Of a DNA stretch of 64,000 bases, positions 1 to 8,328 are shown piece by piece. The stretch is from Gordonia otitidis NBRC 100426 (GTDB taxonomy: Bacteria > Actinomycetota > Actinomycetes > Mycobacteriales > Mycobacteriaceae): contig NZ_BAFB01000132.1 in the NCBI RefSeq assembly GCF_000248075.1, positions 1 through 64,000 on the forward strand, read 5' to 3'. The position numbers were made by a program, and so were the translations under genes. The number at the start of each line of letters is the position of its first letter. Position 1 is the first letter of the stretch. A model generated the notes under the pieces. It was not told the DNA's origin. It worked only from the letters and a program-made list of their open reading frames with translations, and did no database searches.

Positions 1-79
1 CGAAGGACTCGCAGCCCGCGTGCGCGCCGCCGGATTCGCCACCATCTCCGAGGCGATCGGCAGCGCGACGCGCAGCTGA
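1..79 (+). CDS. pyrD: 3' end of dihydroorotate dehydrogenase (partial)
   Basis: Only the last 25 codons are present, read in the frame that starts at base 2 and ends with TGA at 77-79. The tail (GLAARVRAAGFATISEAIG) resembles the C-terminus of class 2, quinone-linked dihydroorotate dehydrogenase, the pyrimidine-synthesis enzyme that oxidises dihydroorotate to orotate at the membrane. Support from context: in Mycobacterium tuberculosis pyrD (Rv2139) lies next to the PEBP gene Rv2140c, and a PEBP gene follows here on the opposite strand. With so short a fragment the identity rests largely on synteny. Confidence 0.6.
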   Translation, partial: EGLAARVRAAGFATISEAIGSATRS

Positions 80-88
80 CGAGGGTGC

Positions 89-634
89 TCAGACGTTCTC
101 GGCGGGCAGTTCGTAGGTTCCGATGATCCGCGCCCGCCCGATCGCGTGCGAGAACAGGTTGAACCCGAGGTAGGCCGGCGTCGCGTTCTCCGGGAGTTCG
201 AGGGAGTCGACGTCGACGGCGTGCACGACGATCATGTAGCGATGCGGGCCGTGCCCGGGAGGCGGGGCTGCCCCGACGAAACGCTTCAGGGACGCATCAT
301 TGGCCAGGGTGACCGCGCCTGCGGGCAGTCCGCTACCGTCCTCGTCGCCCGCACCCTCGGCCAGACTGGTCACGGATGCGGGGATGTCGGCGACAGCCCA
401 GTGCCAGAAACCAGCGGCAGTCGGAGCGTCGGGATCGTAGACGGTGACTGCGAAACTCTTGGTGTCCGAAGGGAATCCGGACCACGAGAGTTGTGGGGAG
501 GCGTCGTCGCCGCCCGCACCCATGATTCCGCTCACCTGCGGATTCGCCAACGGTGCGCCATCGGTGACATTCTCCGACGTCACCGTGAACGTCGGCAGGC
601 TGGGTAGGTCTGCATAAGGGTCGTACGAGGTCAT
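89..634 (-). CDS. PEBP / YbhB-YbcL family protein (Rv2140c-like)
   Basis: This 181-residue protein belongs to the phosphatidylethanolamine-binding protein family. It has the conserved core: [10 protein letters not shown] near residue 45, [16 protein letters not shown], and [13 protein letters not shown] further on, which together form the anion-binding pocket. No signal peptide is seen, so it is probably cytosolic. I chose the ATG at 634 because a purine-rich site (AGAAAGG) lies just upstream and because residues before it lack family similarity; an in-frame extension to 757 exists but reads like non-coding sequence. It is convergent with the end of pyrD, the same arrangement as Rv2139/Rv2140c. 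The cellular role of the actinobacterial members is not firmly known. Confidence 0.88.
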   Translation of the reverse strand: MTSYDPYADLPSLPTFTVTSENVTDGAPLANPQVSGIMGAGGDDASPQLSWSGFPSDTKSFAVTVYDPDAPTAAGFWHWAVADIPASVTSLAEGAGDEDGSGLPAGAVTLANDASLKRFVGAAPPPGHGPHRYMIVVHAVDVDSLELPENATPAYLGFNLFSHAIGRARIIGTYELPAENV

Positions 635-849
635 CGAACACCTTTCTCTCGCGAGCGTGGCCCTGGATGGCCGAGCGTGCGTGCACTCGTTCGCGAGTCT
701 AAACCGCGTCGCCGCGATCGACGCCCACCACGGGCGAGCCGATCTCGGCTGCAGCACGGATGCACCCGCGCGCCGTCGGGTGAACTCGCAGAGTTCTCGG
801 CCTGATGCCCGCTTTCACATCTCGCGCCTCCCGCGTGTGTAGTACGGTC

Positions 850-869
850 AGTTGACCAAATGGTCAACT
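850..869. promoter_or_regulatory. 20-bp palindrome, candidate operator
   Basis: The sequence AGTTGACCAAATGGTCAACT is a perfect inverted repeat with 9-bp arms and a 2-bp centre. It lies about 50 bp upstream of the preferred start (920) of the PLP-enzyme gene, in the 285-bp divergent gap after the PEBP gene. Its shape fits a dimeric regulator such as the TetR or GntR type; the regulator is unknown. It overlaps an upstream in-frame ATG at 860, which argues against that ATG being the start. I see nothing else of note in the gap 635-919. Confidence 0.6.
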
Positions 870-919
870 TTGGGAACTGGCCCCGGTTTCCAGCCACGAC
901 ACCCCTGGGAGCAGCACTT

Positions 920-2194
920 ATGCGTCGTCTCGACGCCCCGCCCGGCCGAGCAGTCCCGCGCATGTGGGAGAAGGATTCGGCGGCCCACTACGCAGAGATC
1001 GACTCGGCCGTCCGCGACGCAGGACTCGACGCACCTGTCCTGGCGCTCGACCTGTCCGCGCTCGAACACAACGTCGCCGATCTCCTCGCGCGCGCAGGGG
1101 GCGTCCCGATCCGACTCGCGAGCAAATCACTGCGGGTCCGCAGGATCATCGACGACGTGGTCGCACGCGACGGCTTCGCCGGTGTCCTCGCGTTCGACGT
1201 CGCGGAGGCGAGGTGGCTGGCGACCGAATCGGGAATCTCCGACGTGCTCCTCGGCTATCCGACGGTCCGGCGCGCCGCCCTGGCCGATCTACTCGCCGAC
1301 CCGCTCGCCCTGACACGCGTGACGCTGCTCGTCGACGACATCGCCCAGTTGGACATCGTCGATTCCGTTGTGTCGCCCAACCTCCGCCCGACGGTCCGCG
1401 TCGCCATCGACCTCGACGCCTCGCTACGCCTGTTCGGTGGTCGCGTCCACCTCGGCGTCCGACGCTCCCCTGTCCACGACTCGACGGCTGCACTGACGCT
1501 CGCCCGAGCGATCGTCGCGCGCCCCGGATTCGCACTCGTCGGCGTCATGTCCTACGAGGCGCAGGTGGCCGGGGTCGCCGACGATGTCGACGGCAGATTC
1601 CTGATGAACAGGACCACGCGCGCCATGCAACGCATCTCCATGCTCGAATTGCGTCGTCGGCGCGGTGCGATCGTCACGTCGTTGCGCGAGATCGCCGACA
1701 TCGAGATCGTCAATGCAGGCGGAACAGGCTCACTCGAGGAGACCTCCCGTGATGACTCGGTCACCGACATCGCTGCCGGCAGTGGACTTTTCGGCGGCCA
1801 TCTCTTCGACGGATACCGCCGCTTCCAACCCGCCCCGGCATTGACCTTCGGACTCGACGTGACACGCAGGCCCGCACCGGGAATCGTCACGTGCGCGGGA
1901 GGCGGCTGGATTGCATCCGGGCCACCCGCCGCCGATCGTCTGCCGCGACCAGTCTGGCCCGAGGGCCTCTCGTACATCACGACCGAGGCGGCGGGCGAGG
2001 TGCAGACGCCGTTGACCGGCGCAGCGGCGTCGAATCTGGTACCTGGGGACCGGGTATGGTTCCGCCACACCAAATCAGGTGAGGTCTGCGAACGCGCGAG
2101 GACTGTTGCACTGATAGGTCGGGACGCGAACGGGCACGCCCGTGTCGACGATCTCGTTCCGACATACCGAGGGGAAGGGCGGTGCTACCTGTGA
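920..2194 (+). CDS. Fold-type III PLP enzyme (alanine racemase N-terminal domain; D-threonine aldolase/deaminase-like)
   Basis: This 424-residue protein matches the family annotated as amino acid deaminase/aldolase in Mycobacteriales. An N-terminal alanine racemase-type TIM barrel carries the probable PLP lysine in IRLASKSLRV (about residue 69). The C-terminal part contains GSGLFGGHLFDGY, TCAGGGWIASGP and GDRVWFRHTKSGE, typical of the D-serine/D-threonine dehydratase-like domain. The substrate is not known. The ATG at 920 has GGGAG eight bases upstream; an ATG at 860 falls inside a palindrome and is less likely. The stop overlaps the start of the lactone oxidase (GTGA), so the two are translationally coupled. 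As I recall, M. tuberculosis has a similar pair (Rv1769/Rv1771 region). Confidence 0.75.
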   Translation: MRRLDAPPGRAVPRMWEKDSAAHYAEIDSAVRDAGLDAPVLALDLSALEHNVADLLARAGGVPIRLASKSLRVRRIIDDVVARDGFAGVLAFDVAEARWLATESGISDVLLGYPTVRRAALADLLADPLALTRVTLLVDDIAQLDIVDSVVSPNLRPTVRVAIDLDASLRLFGGRVHLGVRRSPVHDSTAALTLARAIVARPGFALVGVMSYEAQVAGVADDVDGRFLMNRTTRAMQRISMLELRRRRGAIVTSLREIADIEIVNAGGTGSLEETSRDDSVTDIAAGSGLFGGHLFDGYRRFQPAPALTFGLDVTRRPAPGIVTCAGGGWIASGPPAADRLPRPVWPEGLSYITTEAAGEVQTPLTGAAASNLVPGDRVWFRHTKSGEVCERARTVALIGRDANGHARVDDLVPTYRGEGRCYL

Positions 2195-3510
2195 CCACAC
2201 AGCAGCAGATGACGGACAAGCAGTGGCACAACTGGAGCGGAAACCAGTCCGCCACAACCACAGTCGCCGCCCCCGACAGCATCGACGCTGTCGCCGAGCT
2301 GGTTCGCAAGGCGGCAGCCGACGGGACCAGGGTCAAGCCGATCGGTTCGGGTCACAGTTTCACCGGTATCGGTGTGCCTGAGGGCATTCAGCTCGATATG
2401 TCGGCACTGCGCGGGATCGTCGGCGTCGACGGCCGTCGCGTGCGGATGCGTGCGGGCACGCGGCTGCACGAGATCCCCGCGCTGCTCGCACCGTACGGAC
2501 TCGGGATGCGCAACCTCGGCGACATCGACCGCCAGACGATCACCGGAGCCACCTCGACCGGCACCCACGGAACAGGCCTGGCGTTCGGCGGCATCTCCAC
2601 CCAGATCGTCGGTGCGACGATCGTCACCGGTACCGGCGAAGTGGTCACCGTGACCGATGAGGACGACGAACTACGCGCTGTCGCATTGGGGTTGGGCGCA
2701 CTGGGAGTCATCGTCGATCTCACCATCGAGTGCGTCGATGCCTTCAGTCTTCGAGCCCACGACCAGCCCCTCGACCTCGACGACGCCGTCGGTGGATTCG
2801 TGGATCGTGTCGAGAGCTGTGATCACCACGAGTTCTACTGGTTTCCCCACACGCGGCGGGCACTGGCCAAGACCAACACCAGGCTTCCCGCCACGGCAAT
2901 GCGGAGTGGCCCGGGCAGGGTACGCAGGTACATCGACGACGAGGTGATCAGCAACAAGGTCTACGGCGTGGTCTGTGAGCTCGGACGGCGGCTGCCCTCG
3001 ACCGTGCCGACACTCAATCGTGTTGCGAGCCACGCACTGTCGGAGCGCACCTACACGGCACCATCCGCAGAGGTGTTCGCGTCGATCCGCGACGTACGTT
3101 TCCGCGAGATGGAGTACGCCGTGGAGTTGCCCGCCGTCGCCGAGGTGCTCACCGAGATCGACAGGCTCATCGAGCGGAAGGGGTACAAGGTCAGCTTCCC
3201 CGTGGAGGTGCGCGCGGCCGCCGCCGACGATCTGATGCTCTCGACCGCGTCGGGCCGCACCACCGGCTACATCGCCGTCCACCGCTACCATCGCGACGAT
3301 CCCGCCGACATCGCCGCGTTCTTCGCCGACGTCGAGGAGATCATGGTCGCCCATCACGGGCGGCCACACTGGGGCAAGCTGCACACCCGCGACGCGGAGT
3401 ACCTCCGGAGTGTCTACCCACGTTTCGACGAGTTCCTCGCCCTGCGTGACGAATTCGACCCCGAGCGCGTCTTCGGCAACGCGTACCTCAGACGCGTACT
3501 CGGAAGCTGA
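2191..3510 (+). CDS. FAD-linked sugar-1,4-lactone oxidase/dehydrogenase (Rv1771-like)
   Basis: This is a 439-residue vanillyl-alcohol-oxidase-family flavoprotein. The N-terminal PCMH-type FAD domain shows IGSGHSFTGIG (whose His is the covalent FAD site in some relatives), the GDIDRQTITGATSTGTHG segment and GLGALGVI. The C-terminal ALO domain ends with HWGKLHTRD, a motif typical of D-arabinono- and L-gulono-1,4-lactone oxidases. The M. tuberculosis relative Rv1771 is reported as an L-gulono-1,4-lactone dehydrogenase. The start at GTG 2191 overlaps the upstream stop by four bases and has a G-rich site about ten bases before it; a GTG at 2182 is a weaker alternative. The physiological substrate cannot be read from sequence. 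Confidence 0.85.
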   Translation: MTTQQQMTDKQWHNWSGNQSATTTVAAPDSIDAVAELVRKAAADGTRVKPIGSGHSFTGIGVPEGIQLDMSALRGIVGVDGRRVRMRAGTRLHEIPALLAPYGLGMRNLGDIDRQTITGATSTGTHGTGLAFGGISTQIVGATIVTGTGEVVTVTDEDDELRAVALGLGALGVIVDLTIECVDAFSLRAHDQPLDLDDAVGGFVDRVESCDHHEFYWFPHTRRALAKTNTRLPATAMRSGPGRVRRYIDDEVISNKVYGVVCELGRRLPSTVPTLNRVASHALSERTYTAPSAEVFASIRDVRFREMEYAVELPAVAEVLTEIDRLIERKGYKVSFPVEVRAAAADDLMLSTASGRTTGYIAVHRYHRDDPADIAAFFADVEEIMVAHHGRPHWGKLHTRDAEYLRSVYPRFDEFLALRDEFDPERVFGNAYLRRVLGS

Positions 3511-3555
3511 CCCAGCCGACCTGCGCCGCAGCTGAACAGTAGGTCGGGGGACCGC

Positions 3556-4914
3556 TCAGCTGTGGTGCAGGAAGTGCTCGAACACACGGGTGCCGAAGAG
3601 AACGGACTCCACGGGGACACGCTCGTCGACGCCGTGGAACAGCGCGGCGAAGTCGAGCTCCGGCGGCAGCCGCAGCGGCGCGAATCCGAAGCACCTGATG
3701 CCGAGCTTGGCGAATGCCTTGGCGTCTGTCCCGCCCGACATCATGTACGGCACGGTGCGCCCGTCGTCGTCGTAGGCGAGGATGGCGTCGTTCATCGCGT
3801 CGACGAGATGTCCGTCGAATGTCGTCTCGTAGGAGTCGAGGTGCGTGATCCATTCTCGTCGAACGTTGGGGCCGATTAACTCGTCGATCTCAGCCTCGAA
3901 TGCCTTCTGGCGTCCGGGCAGCACACGACAATCGACGACTGCCTCGGCCTTCTGCGGGATGACGTTGGCCTTGTAGCCGGCCTTGAGCATGGTCGGGTTC
4001 GCCGTGTCGCGCAGCGTCGCACCGAGGATCCGGGCGAGGCTGCCCAGCTTGAACAGCGCGGTCTCGAGGTCTGGTGTGTCTGGACCGAGATCCCAGCCGG
4101 TCTCCTCCGACACCGCCTCGAGGAACTCGGCCACCGACTCGCTGATGACGAGGGGGAACGTGTGGTTGCCGATCCGGGAGACCGCCGAGGCGATCTCGGT
4201 GACCGCGTTGTCGGAGTGCAGGAACGATCCGTGTCCGGCACTGGCTTCCGCGGTCAGGCGCATCCACGACAGGCCTTTCTCGGCTGTCTCCACCAGATAG
4301 AGGCGACGCTGTGTGCCGTCGGGACGGTCGACCGTCAGCGAATAGCCACCGACCTCGCCGACGGCCTCGGTGATGCCGTCGAACAGTTCTGGCCGATGCT
4401 CGACGAGCCAGTGCGAACCCCACGTGCCGCCGGCCTCCTCGTCGGCCAGGAACGCGAAGACCAGTTCGCGCGGCGGGACGGTGCCCTCACGCGCGAACTG
4501 TCGCGCAAGTGCCAGCGCCATGCCCGCCATGTCCTTCATGTCGACGGCGCCGCGGCCCCAGATGTAGCCGTCGGAGACCGATCCCGAGAAGGGATGGACG
4601 CTCCAGTCGGCGGGCTCTGCGGGCACGACGTCGAGGTGGGCGTGAATCAGGAGCGCCCCGCGATCGGAATCGGGCGGACCGGGCAGGCGGGCGAAGACGT
4701 TCCCGCGTCCCGCACGTCCGGACTCCACGTACTGGGTGGTGTAGCCCACCTCCTCGAGCATTCCCGCGACCCACTTGGCGCAGTCTTCCTCGCCTTTGGT
4801 CGTCTCGGGCTCGCCTGTGTTCGTGGTGTCGAAGCGAATCAGTTTGCTCACGATGTCGACGACTTCGTCGACGGCCTTGATGGTCTCGGTGGGGTTCTCG
4901 GGCTCCGAAGTCAC
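3556..4914 (-). CDS. M20 family metallopeptidase (Rv2141c-like, DapE/ArgE class)
   Basis: This 452-residue two-zinc amidohydrolase has all the expected metal and catalytic motifs: the HAHLDVVPAE segment, GRGAVDMKDM, the catalytic Glu pair in ADEEAGGTWGS, and the C-terminal SGGTDAKAF and FHGVDERVP. Members are often labelled DapE2, but the true substrate (N-acyl amino acid or dipeptide) is unproven, and a separate DapE normally serves lysine synthesis. The start is a GTG at 4914. It is convergent with the lactone oxidase and sits upstream of tRNA-Leu. With pyrD and the PEBP gene it reproduces the Rv2139-Rv2141c neighbourhood, with two genes inserted. Confidence 0.85.
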   Translation of the reverse strand: MTSEPENPTETIKAVDEVVDIVSKLIRFDTTNTGEPETTKGEEDCAKWVAGMLEEVGYTTQYVESGRAGRGNVFARLPGPPDSDRGALLIHAHLDVVPAEPADWSVHPFSGSVSDGYIWGRGAVDMKDMAGMALALARQFAREGTVPPRELVFAFLADEEAGGTWGSHWLVEHRPELFDGITEAVGEVGGYSLTVDRPDGTQRRLYLVETAEKGLSWMRLTAEASAGHGSFLHSDNAVTEIASAVSRIGNHTFPLVISESVAEFLEAVSEETGWDLGPDTPDLETALFKLGSLARILGATLRDTANPTMLKAGYKANVIPQKAEAVVDCRVLPGRQKAFEAEIDELIGPNVRREWITHLDSYETTFDGHLVDAMNDAILAYDDDGRTVPYMMSGGTDAKAFAKLGIRCFGFAPLRLPPELDFAALFHGVDERVPVESVLFGTRVFEHFLHHS

Positions 4915-5011
4915 CCCTCACTCCTACGGGATTTGGGATACGGGGGCAACCTCGGTTAGTGTTATCCGGCCCGGTGCGAAACGGAGAAAGCCGCGAGTAC
5001 CGAAGCACCGA

Positions 5012-5097
5012 GTCCGAGTGGCGGAATGGCAGACGCGCTAGCTTGAGGTGCTAGTGCCCTATTAACGGGCGTGGGGGTTCAAGTCCCCCCTCGGACA
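5012..5097 (+). tRNA. tRNA-Leu (anticodon GAG)
   Basis: An 86-nt class II tRNA. The acceptor stem GTCCGAG pairs with CTCGGAC (5090-5096), with A at 5097 as discriminator. The anticodon stem CTAGC/GCTAG encloses the loop TTGAGGT, giving GAG at 5045-5047. A long variable arm (TGCCCTATTAACGGGCG) and a T arm with GGTTCAAGTCC follow. The CCA end is not encoded (genomic CCG). It decodes CUC/CUU. Confidence 0.97.
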
Positions 5098-5101
5098 CCG
5101 C

Positions 5102-5150
5102 ACGAGCCCGCCGGAAGCAATTGCTCCCGGCGGGCTCGTTTCGTTTCGTG
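5102..5150 (+). terminator. Rho-independent terminator after tRNA-Leu
   Basis: A 13-bp perfect stem, ACGAGCCCGCCGG (5102-5114) with CCGGCGGGCTCGT (5127-5139), has an A/T-containing loop and is followed by a T-rich run (TTTCGTTTCG). It begins five bases after the tRNA end, so it very likely ends the tRNA transcript. Confidence 0.85.
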
Positions 5151-5262
5151 GGCACGAACACGCGGGTCCGCCACCGGCCGCACATGGTGGCACTCGCGCT
5201 TGTCGCAAGCACGTGTCCCGACCCCGAGCATCGGTCAAGGCGCGAGTGCCGACGATGGCAGC

Positions 5263-6186
5263 CTAGTTCGGCGAGGTGGTGATCAGCTGCCCGCGCGGAT
5301 AGGGCAGTTCGATGCCGTTCTCGTCGTAGGCACGCAGGATCTCGCGGCGCAGGGTGCGCTGGACCTTCCACTGTGAGTTCGGTCGTGTGGTGACCGTCAT
5401 CCGCAGCGTCAACTGGTCCGCGGAGAGCTCCTGGACGCCGAGCATCTCCGGTTCCCCGGTGACGTCGTCGCTCAGTGACGACGATTCGGCGGCCTCGTGC
5501 GCGGCGTCGAGCGCGACCTCCTGCGCTCTGTCGACGTCGGCGGTGAGTGCCACGGGAACCTCGACGCGTGCGACCGCGTACTCCTGGCTCATGTTGCCCA
5601 CTCGCGCGATCTCACCGTTCCGGACATACCAGAGCGTGCCGTCGAGGTCGCGCACCGTGGTGATGCGCAGTCCGACGGACTCGACCTCACCGACGGCCTC
5701 CCCCAGATCGACGACGTCGCCCACGCCGTACTGGTCCTCGAGGAGCATGAAGATCCCCGTGACGAAATCACGCACCAGGTTCTGTGCACCGAAGCCGATG
5801 GCGAGACCGATCACACCCGCCGACGCGATGAACGGCGCGATGTTCACGCCCAGTACAGACAGCACCGCCAGCACCACCCACGTGAGCAACACGATCGACA
5901 CGACCGACTTGAGCACCGACCCGATGGTGCGGGCGCGCTGTGCACGCCGCTCGTTGATCACGGCGCGACTGGCGCCCGACGGAGCGCGATCGCGTAGGTG
6001 GCGCAGCAACGGCGGCACAGAACCCTTCTGGCTCGGCTGACGCCGAGTGACGCGGTCGATGAGGCGATTGCAGAGGAACCGCACGACGAGCGCCACGACC
6101 ACGTATCCGACGATCCTGATCGGGTTCTCGATCAGCCATTCTCGATTTGTCTCCGTCCATTCGAAAGCCGTTGTGTACGTTGCCAT
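5263..6186 (-). CDS. Small-conductance mechanosensitive channel (MscS family)
   Basis: This 307-residue membrane protein has three predicted helices: IRIVGYVVVALVVRFL near residue 22, SIVLLTWVVLAVLSVLG, and the pore-lining IASAGVIGLAIGFGAQ. The last runs into the MscS signature NLVRDFVTGIFMLLEDQYGV and the beta domain with VVDLGEAVGEVESVGLR. It would open under membrane tension and release solutes in hypo-osmotic shock. The ATG at 6186 is preferred; the reading frame continues upstream but loses family similarity. It is divergent from the nucleoside hydrolase, with only 45 bp between starts. Confidence 0.9.
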   Translation of the reverse strand: MATYTTAFEWTETNREWLIENPIRIVGYVVVALVVRFLCNRLIDRVTRRQPSQKGSVPPLLRHLRDRAPSGASRAVINERRAQRARTIGSVLKSVVSIVLLTWVVLAVLSVLGVNIAPFIASAGVIGLAIGFGAQNLVRDFVTGIFMLLEDQYGVGDVVDLGEAVGEVESVGLRITTVRDLDGTLWYVRNGEIARVGNMSQEYAVARVEVPVALTADVDRAQEVALDAAHEAAESSSLSDDVTGEPEMLGVQELSADQLTLRMTVTTRPNSQWKVQRTLRREILRAYDENGIELPYPRGQLITTSPN

Positions 6187-6231
6187 GAACCCGACCGTAC
6201 GTACTCGACGCGAATCCATCAGAATCGACTC

Positions 6232-7266
6232 GTGACACAGCACCTGTTCTTCGACTGCGACACCGGCATCGACGATTCGGTCGCACTGCTGTATCTGCTG
6301 GCACGCACGGATGTCGACATCGTCGGAATCGCCAGCACCGCGGGCAACGTGCCGGTCGACGTCGTGGTGGCGAACAACCTCGCGTGGTTGTCGCTGTGCG
6401 GTCGTGGTGAGATCCCCGTACATCGGGGGCCCGATGGGCCTCTTGTCGCACCTCTCATGACCACCGAGGAGACGCACGGTCCGCTCGGCGTCGGCTATGC
6501 CGAACTGCCCACCTCCGATCTACCGGTTGCCGACACCGACGCCGTCGATGCCTGGCTCGACGCCGCGCACGCGCATGACGGCGAGCTCGTCGGGCTGGTC
6601 ACCGGGCCTCTCACGTCGTTGGCCTCCGCGGTGAGGCGCGACCCCGGTCTGCCGCGTCGACTGCGGCGACTGGTGATCATGGGCGGCGCATTCCACGTCC
6701 ACGGGAACACCACGCCTGTCGCCGAATGGAACGTCGCCGTCGATCCGGAGGCGGCCGCCGAGGTCTTCGCGGCATTCGGAGTCGACGGAGCGCCAGCACC
6801 CATCATCTGTCCGCTCGACCTCACCGAAACCGTCGCGCTCCTGCCCGACCACCTGGTCAGGCTCGCCGCCGCGGCGGGCAGCCATCCTGTCGAATACCTC
6901 GATCCGACCGACGAGCGAGGTATCCGGTCTGTCGCCGACAACCCGCTCGTACGTCACCTCGTCGACGCCATGCGCTTCTACCTGGAATTCCACGACGCGC
7001 ACGACGAGGGCTACCTGGCACACCTGCACGACCCGTTCGCTGCGATCGTTGCGCTCGATCCCGCGGTGGCCCGAACGATGCCGGCCCAGGTGGGTGTCGA
7101 ATTGTCCGGTGCACTCACTCGCGGCATGACCGTCGCCGACGAACGCGGCATGTGGGGCGGTGCACCGAATGCCGCTATCGCCACCGCGACCGACGTCGAC
7201 GCGGTGTTCGACCACCTCATCGAGACGATAGCCACACTCGCACGGCAGCTCAGCGCAGCTCCGTAG
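6232..7266 (+). CDS. Inosine-uridine-preferring nucleoside hydrolase
   Basis: This 344-residue enzyme hydrolyses the N-glycosidic bond of ribonucleosides. The calcium-binding N-terminal motif appears as FDCDTGIDDSVALLYLL immediately after the start, the best argument for the GTG at 6232. Later motifs include VTGPLTSLA, IMGGAFHVHGNTTPVAEWN (substrate binding) and HLHDPFAAI (the conserved His-Asp). Purine/pyrimidine preference cannot be told. The open frame runs upstream to 5998, but that part overlaps the divergent channel gene and has no family similarity. Confidence 0.9.
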   Translation: MTQHLFFDCDTGIDDSVALLYLLARTDVDIVGIASTAGNVPVDVVVANNLAWLSLCGRGEIPVHRGPDGPLVAPLMTTEETHGPLGVGYAELPTSDLPVADTDAVDAWLDAAHAHDGELVGLVTGPLTSLASAVRRDPGLPRRLRRLVIMGGAFHVHGNTTPVAEWNVAVDPEAAAEVFAAFGVDGAPAPIICPLDLTETVALLPDHLVRLAAAAGSHPVEYLDPTDERGIRSVADNPLVRHLVDAMRFYLEFHDAHDEGYLAHLHDPFAAIVALDPAVARTMPAQVGVELSGALTRGMTVADERGMWGGAPNAAIATATDVDAVFDHLIETIATLARQLSAAP

Positions 7267-7320
7267 CCTCGCCGAATCCCCACCTCGCCGAATCCCAACC
7301 TCGCCGAATCCCAGCCTCGC
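7267..7320. repeat. 16-bp tandem repeat, about 3.4 copies
   Basis: Units CCTCGCCGAATCCCNA at 7267-7282, 7283-7298 and 7299-7314 differ only at the second-last or last base, and a partial copy (CCTCGC) follows. They fill most of the 77-bp gap between the nucleoside hydrolase stop and the next start. No function is evident. Confidence 0.9.
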
Positions 7321-7343
7321 GCGATCGCGGTAACGTCGGCGAG

Positions 7344-8294
7344 GTGACGACACTCGGCTACCAGATCCCGAACTTCACCTACCCCGACACCGCTCCCGAC
7401 CGACTCTTCCCGACCATCGCCGCTCAGGCTGTCGAGGCGGAGAACTCCGGCTTCGACACCGTCCTGGTGATGGACCACTTCTATCAACTACCCATGCTCG
7501 GCGCGCCTGACGAGCCGATGATCGAGTGCTACACGCTGCTGTCGGCGCTCGCCCAACACACATCGCGGGTCCGACTCTCCGCTCTCGTCACCGGAAACAC
7601 CTATCGCAACCCGACGCTGCTCGCCAAGACCGTCACCGCCCTCGACGTCGTGTCCGGCGGCAGAGCCCAATTGGGTATCGGCGCAGGGTGGTTCGAGTTC
7701 GAGCACGAGTCCCTCGGCTTCGACTTCGGTACCTTCACCGATCGATTCGAGAAGCTCGAGGAAGCCCTCCAGATCATCCTGCCGATGCTGCGCGACGAGC
7801 GGCCCTCGCTCGACGGTCGGTGGTACCGGGTCCACGACGCCATGAATTCACCAGCACCGCTCAGCCGTATCCCCGTCATGATCGGCGGCGGCGGTGAGAA
7901 GAAGACGCTACGGATGGTCGCGCAGTACGCAGACGAATCGAATCTGCTCGCCGCCCCCGCGGATATCCCCCGCAAACTCGACGTCCTGGCGGCGCACTGC
8001 GAACGTCTGGGACGCGACCGATCGGAGATCACGGTGACCGCGCAGACCTCGGCCTGTGTCGCTCCCACCGAGGACGAGGCGAGAGCGGAGTTCGAGTCCT
8101 ACGTGGCACGCAATCCGGCAGCCGAGGGGCGTCGTGCCTCGACCGTCATCGGTTCGCCTGAGCAAGTGGCTGCTCAATACTCCGAACTGCTCGCCACGGG
8201 TATCGACGGAGTGACGGTCAACGCGCCGGCCAACGGTCACATACCGGGTCGGGTGACCCTCCTCGGTCAGACCCTCTCCCCGCTCATCGGCTGA
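7344..8294 (+). CDS. Luciferase-like (LLM) F420-dependent oxidoreductase
   Basis: This 316-residue bacterial-luciferase-fold protein shows the family pattern: GYQIPNFTYP at the start, FDTVLVMDHFYQLP, the S/T-rich LSALVTGNTYRNPTLLAKT, and SGGRAQLGIGAGWFEFEHESLGFDF. The closest described type in Mycobacteriales is the F420-dependent LLM oxidoreductase group, which uses reduced cofactor F420; the substrate is unknown. The GTG at 7344 follows a GGCGAG run and begins the region of family similarity. It lies just outside the siderophore cluster, and nothing ties it to siderophore synthesis. Confidence 0.85.
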   Translation: MTTLGYQIPNFTYPDTAPDRLFPTIAAQAVEAENSGFDTVLVMDHFYQLPMLGAPDEPMIECYTLLSALAQHTSRVRLSALVTGNTYRNPTLLAKTVTALDVVSGGRAQLGIGAGWFEFEHESLGFDFGTFTDRFEKLEEALQIILPMLRDERPSLDGRWYRVHDAMNSPAPLSRIPVMIGGGGEKKTLRMVAQYADESNLLAAPADIPRKLDVLAAHCERLGRDRSEITVTAQTSACVAPTEDEARAEFESYVARNPAAEGRRASTVIGSPEQVAAQYSELLATGIDGVTVNAPANGHIPGRVTLLGQTLSPLIG

Positions 8295-8328
8295 ATTCGA
8301 CCGTCGGCGCACCGAACGTGCGTGCCGA

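Noticed and set aside
5012-5097. tRNA-Leu as an attachment site for an integrated element
   Set aside because: No integrase and no second copy of the tRNA 3' end was found in the window.
5998-6231. Upstream in-frame extension of the nucleoside hydrolase
   Set aside because: It overlaps the divergent channel gene and has no family similarity; the calcium-site motif begins right after GTG 6232.
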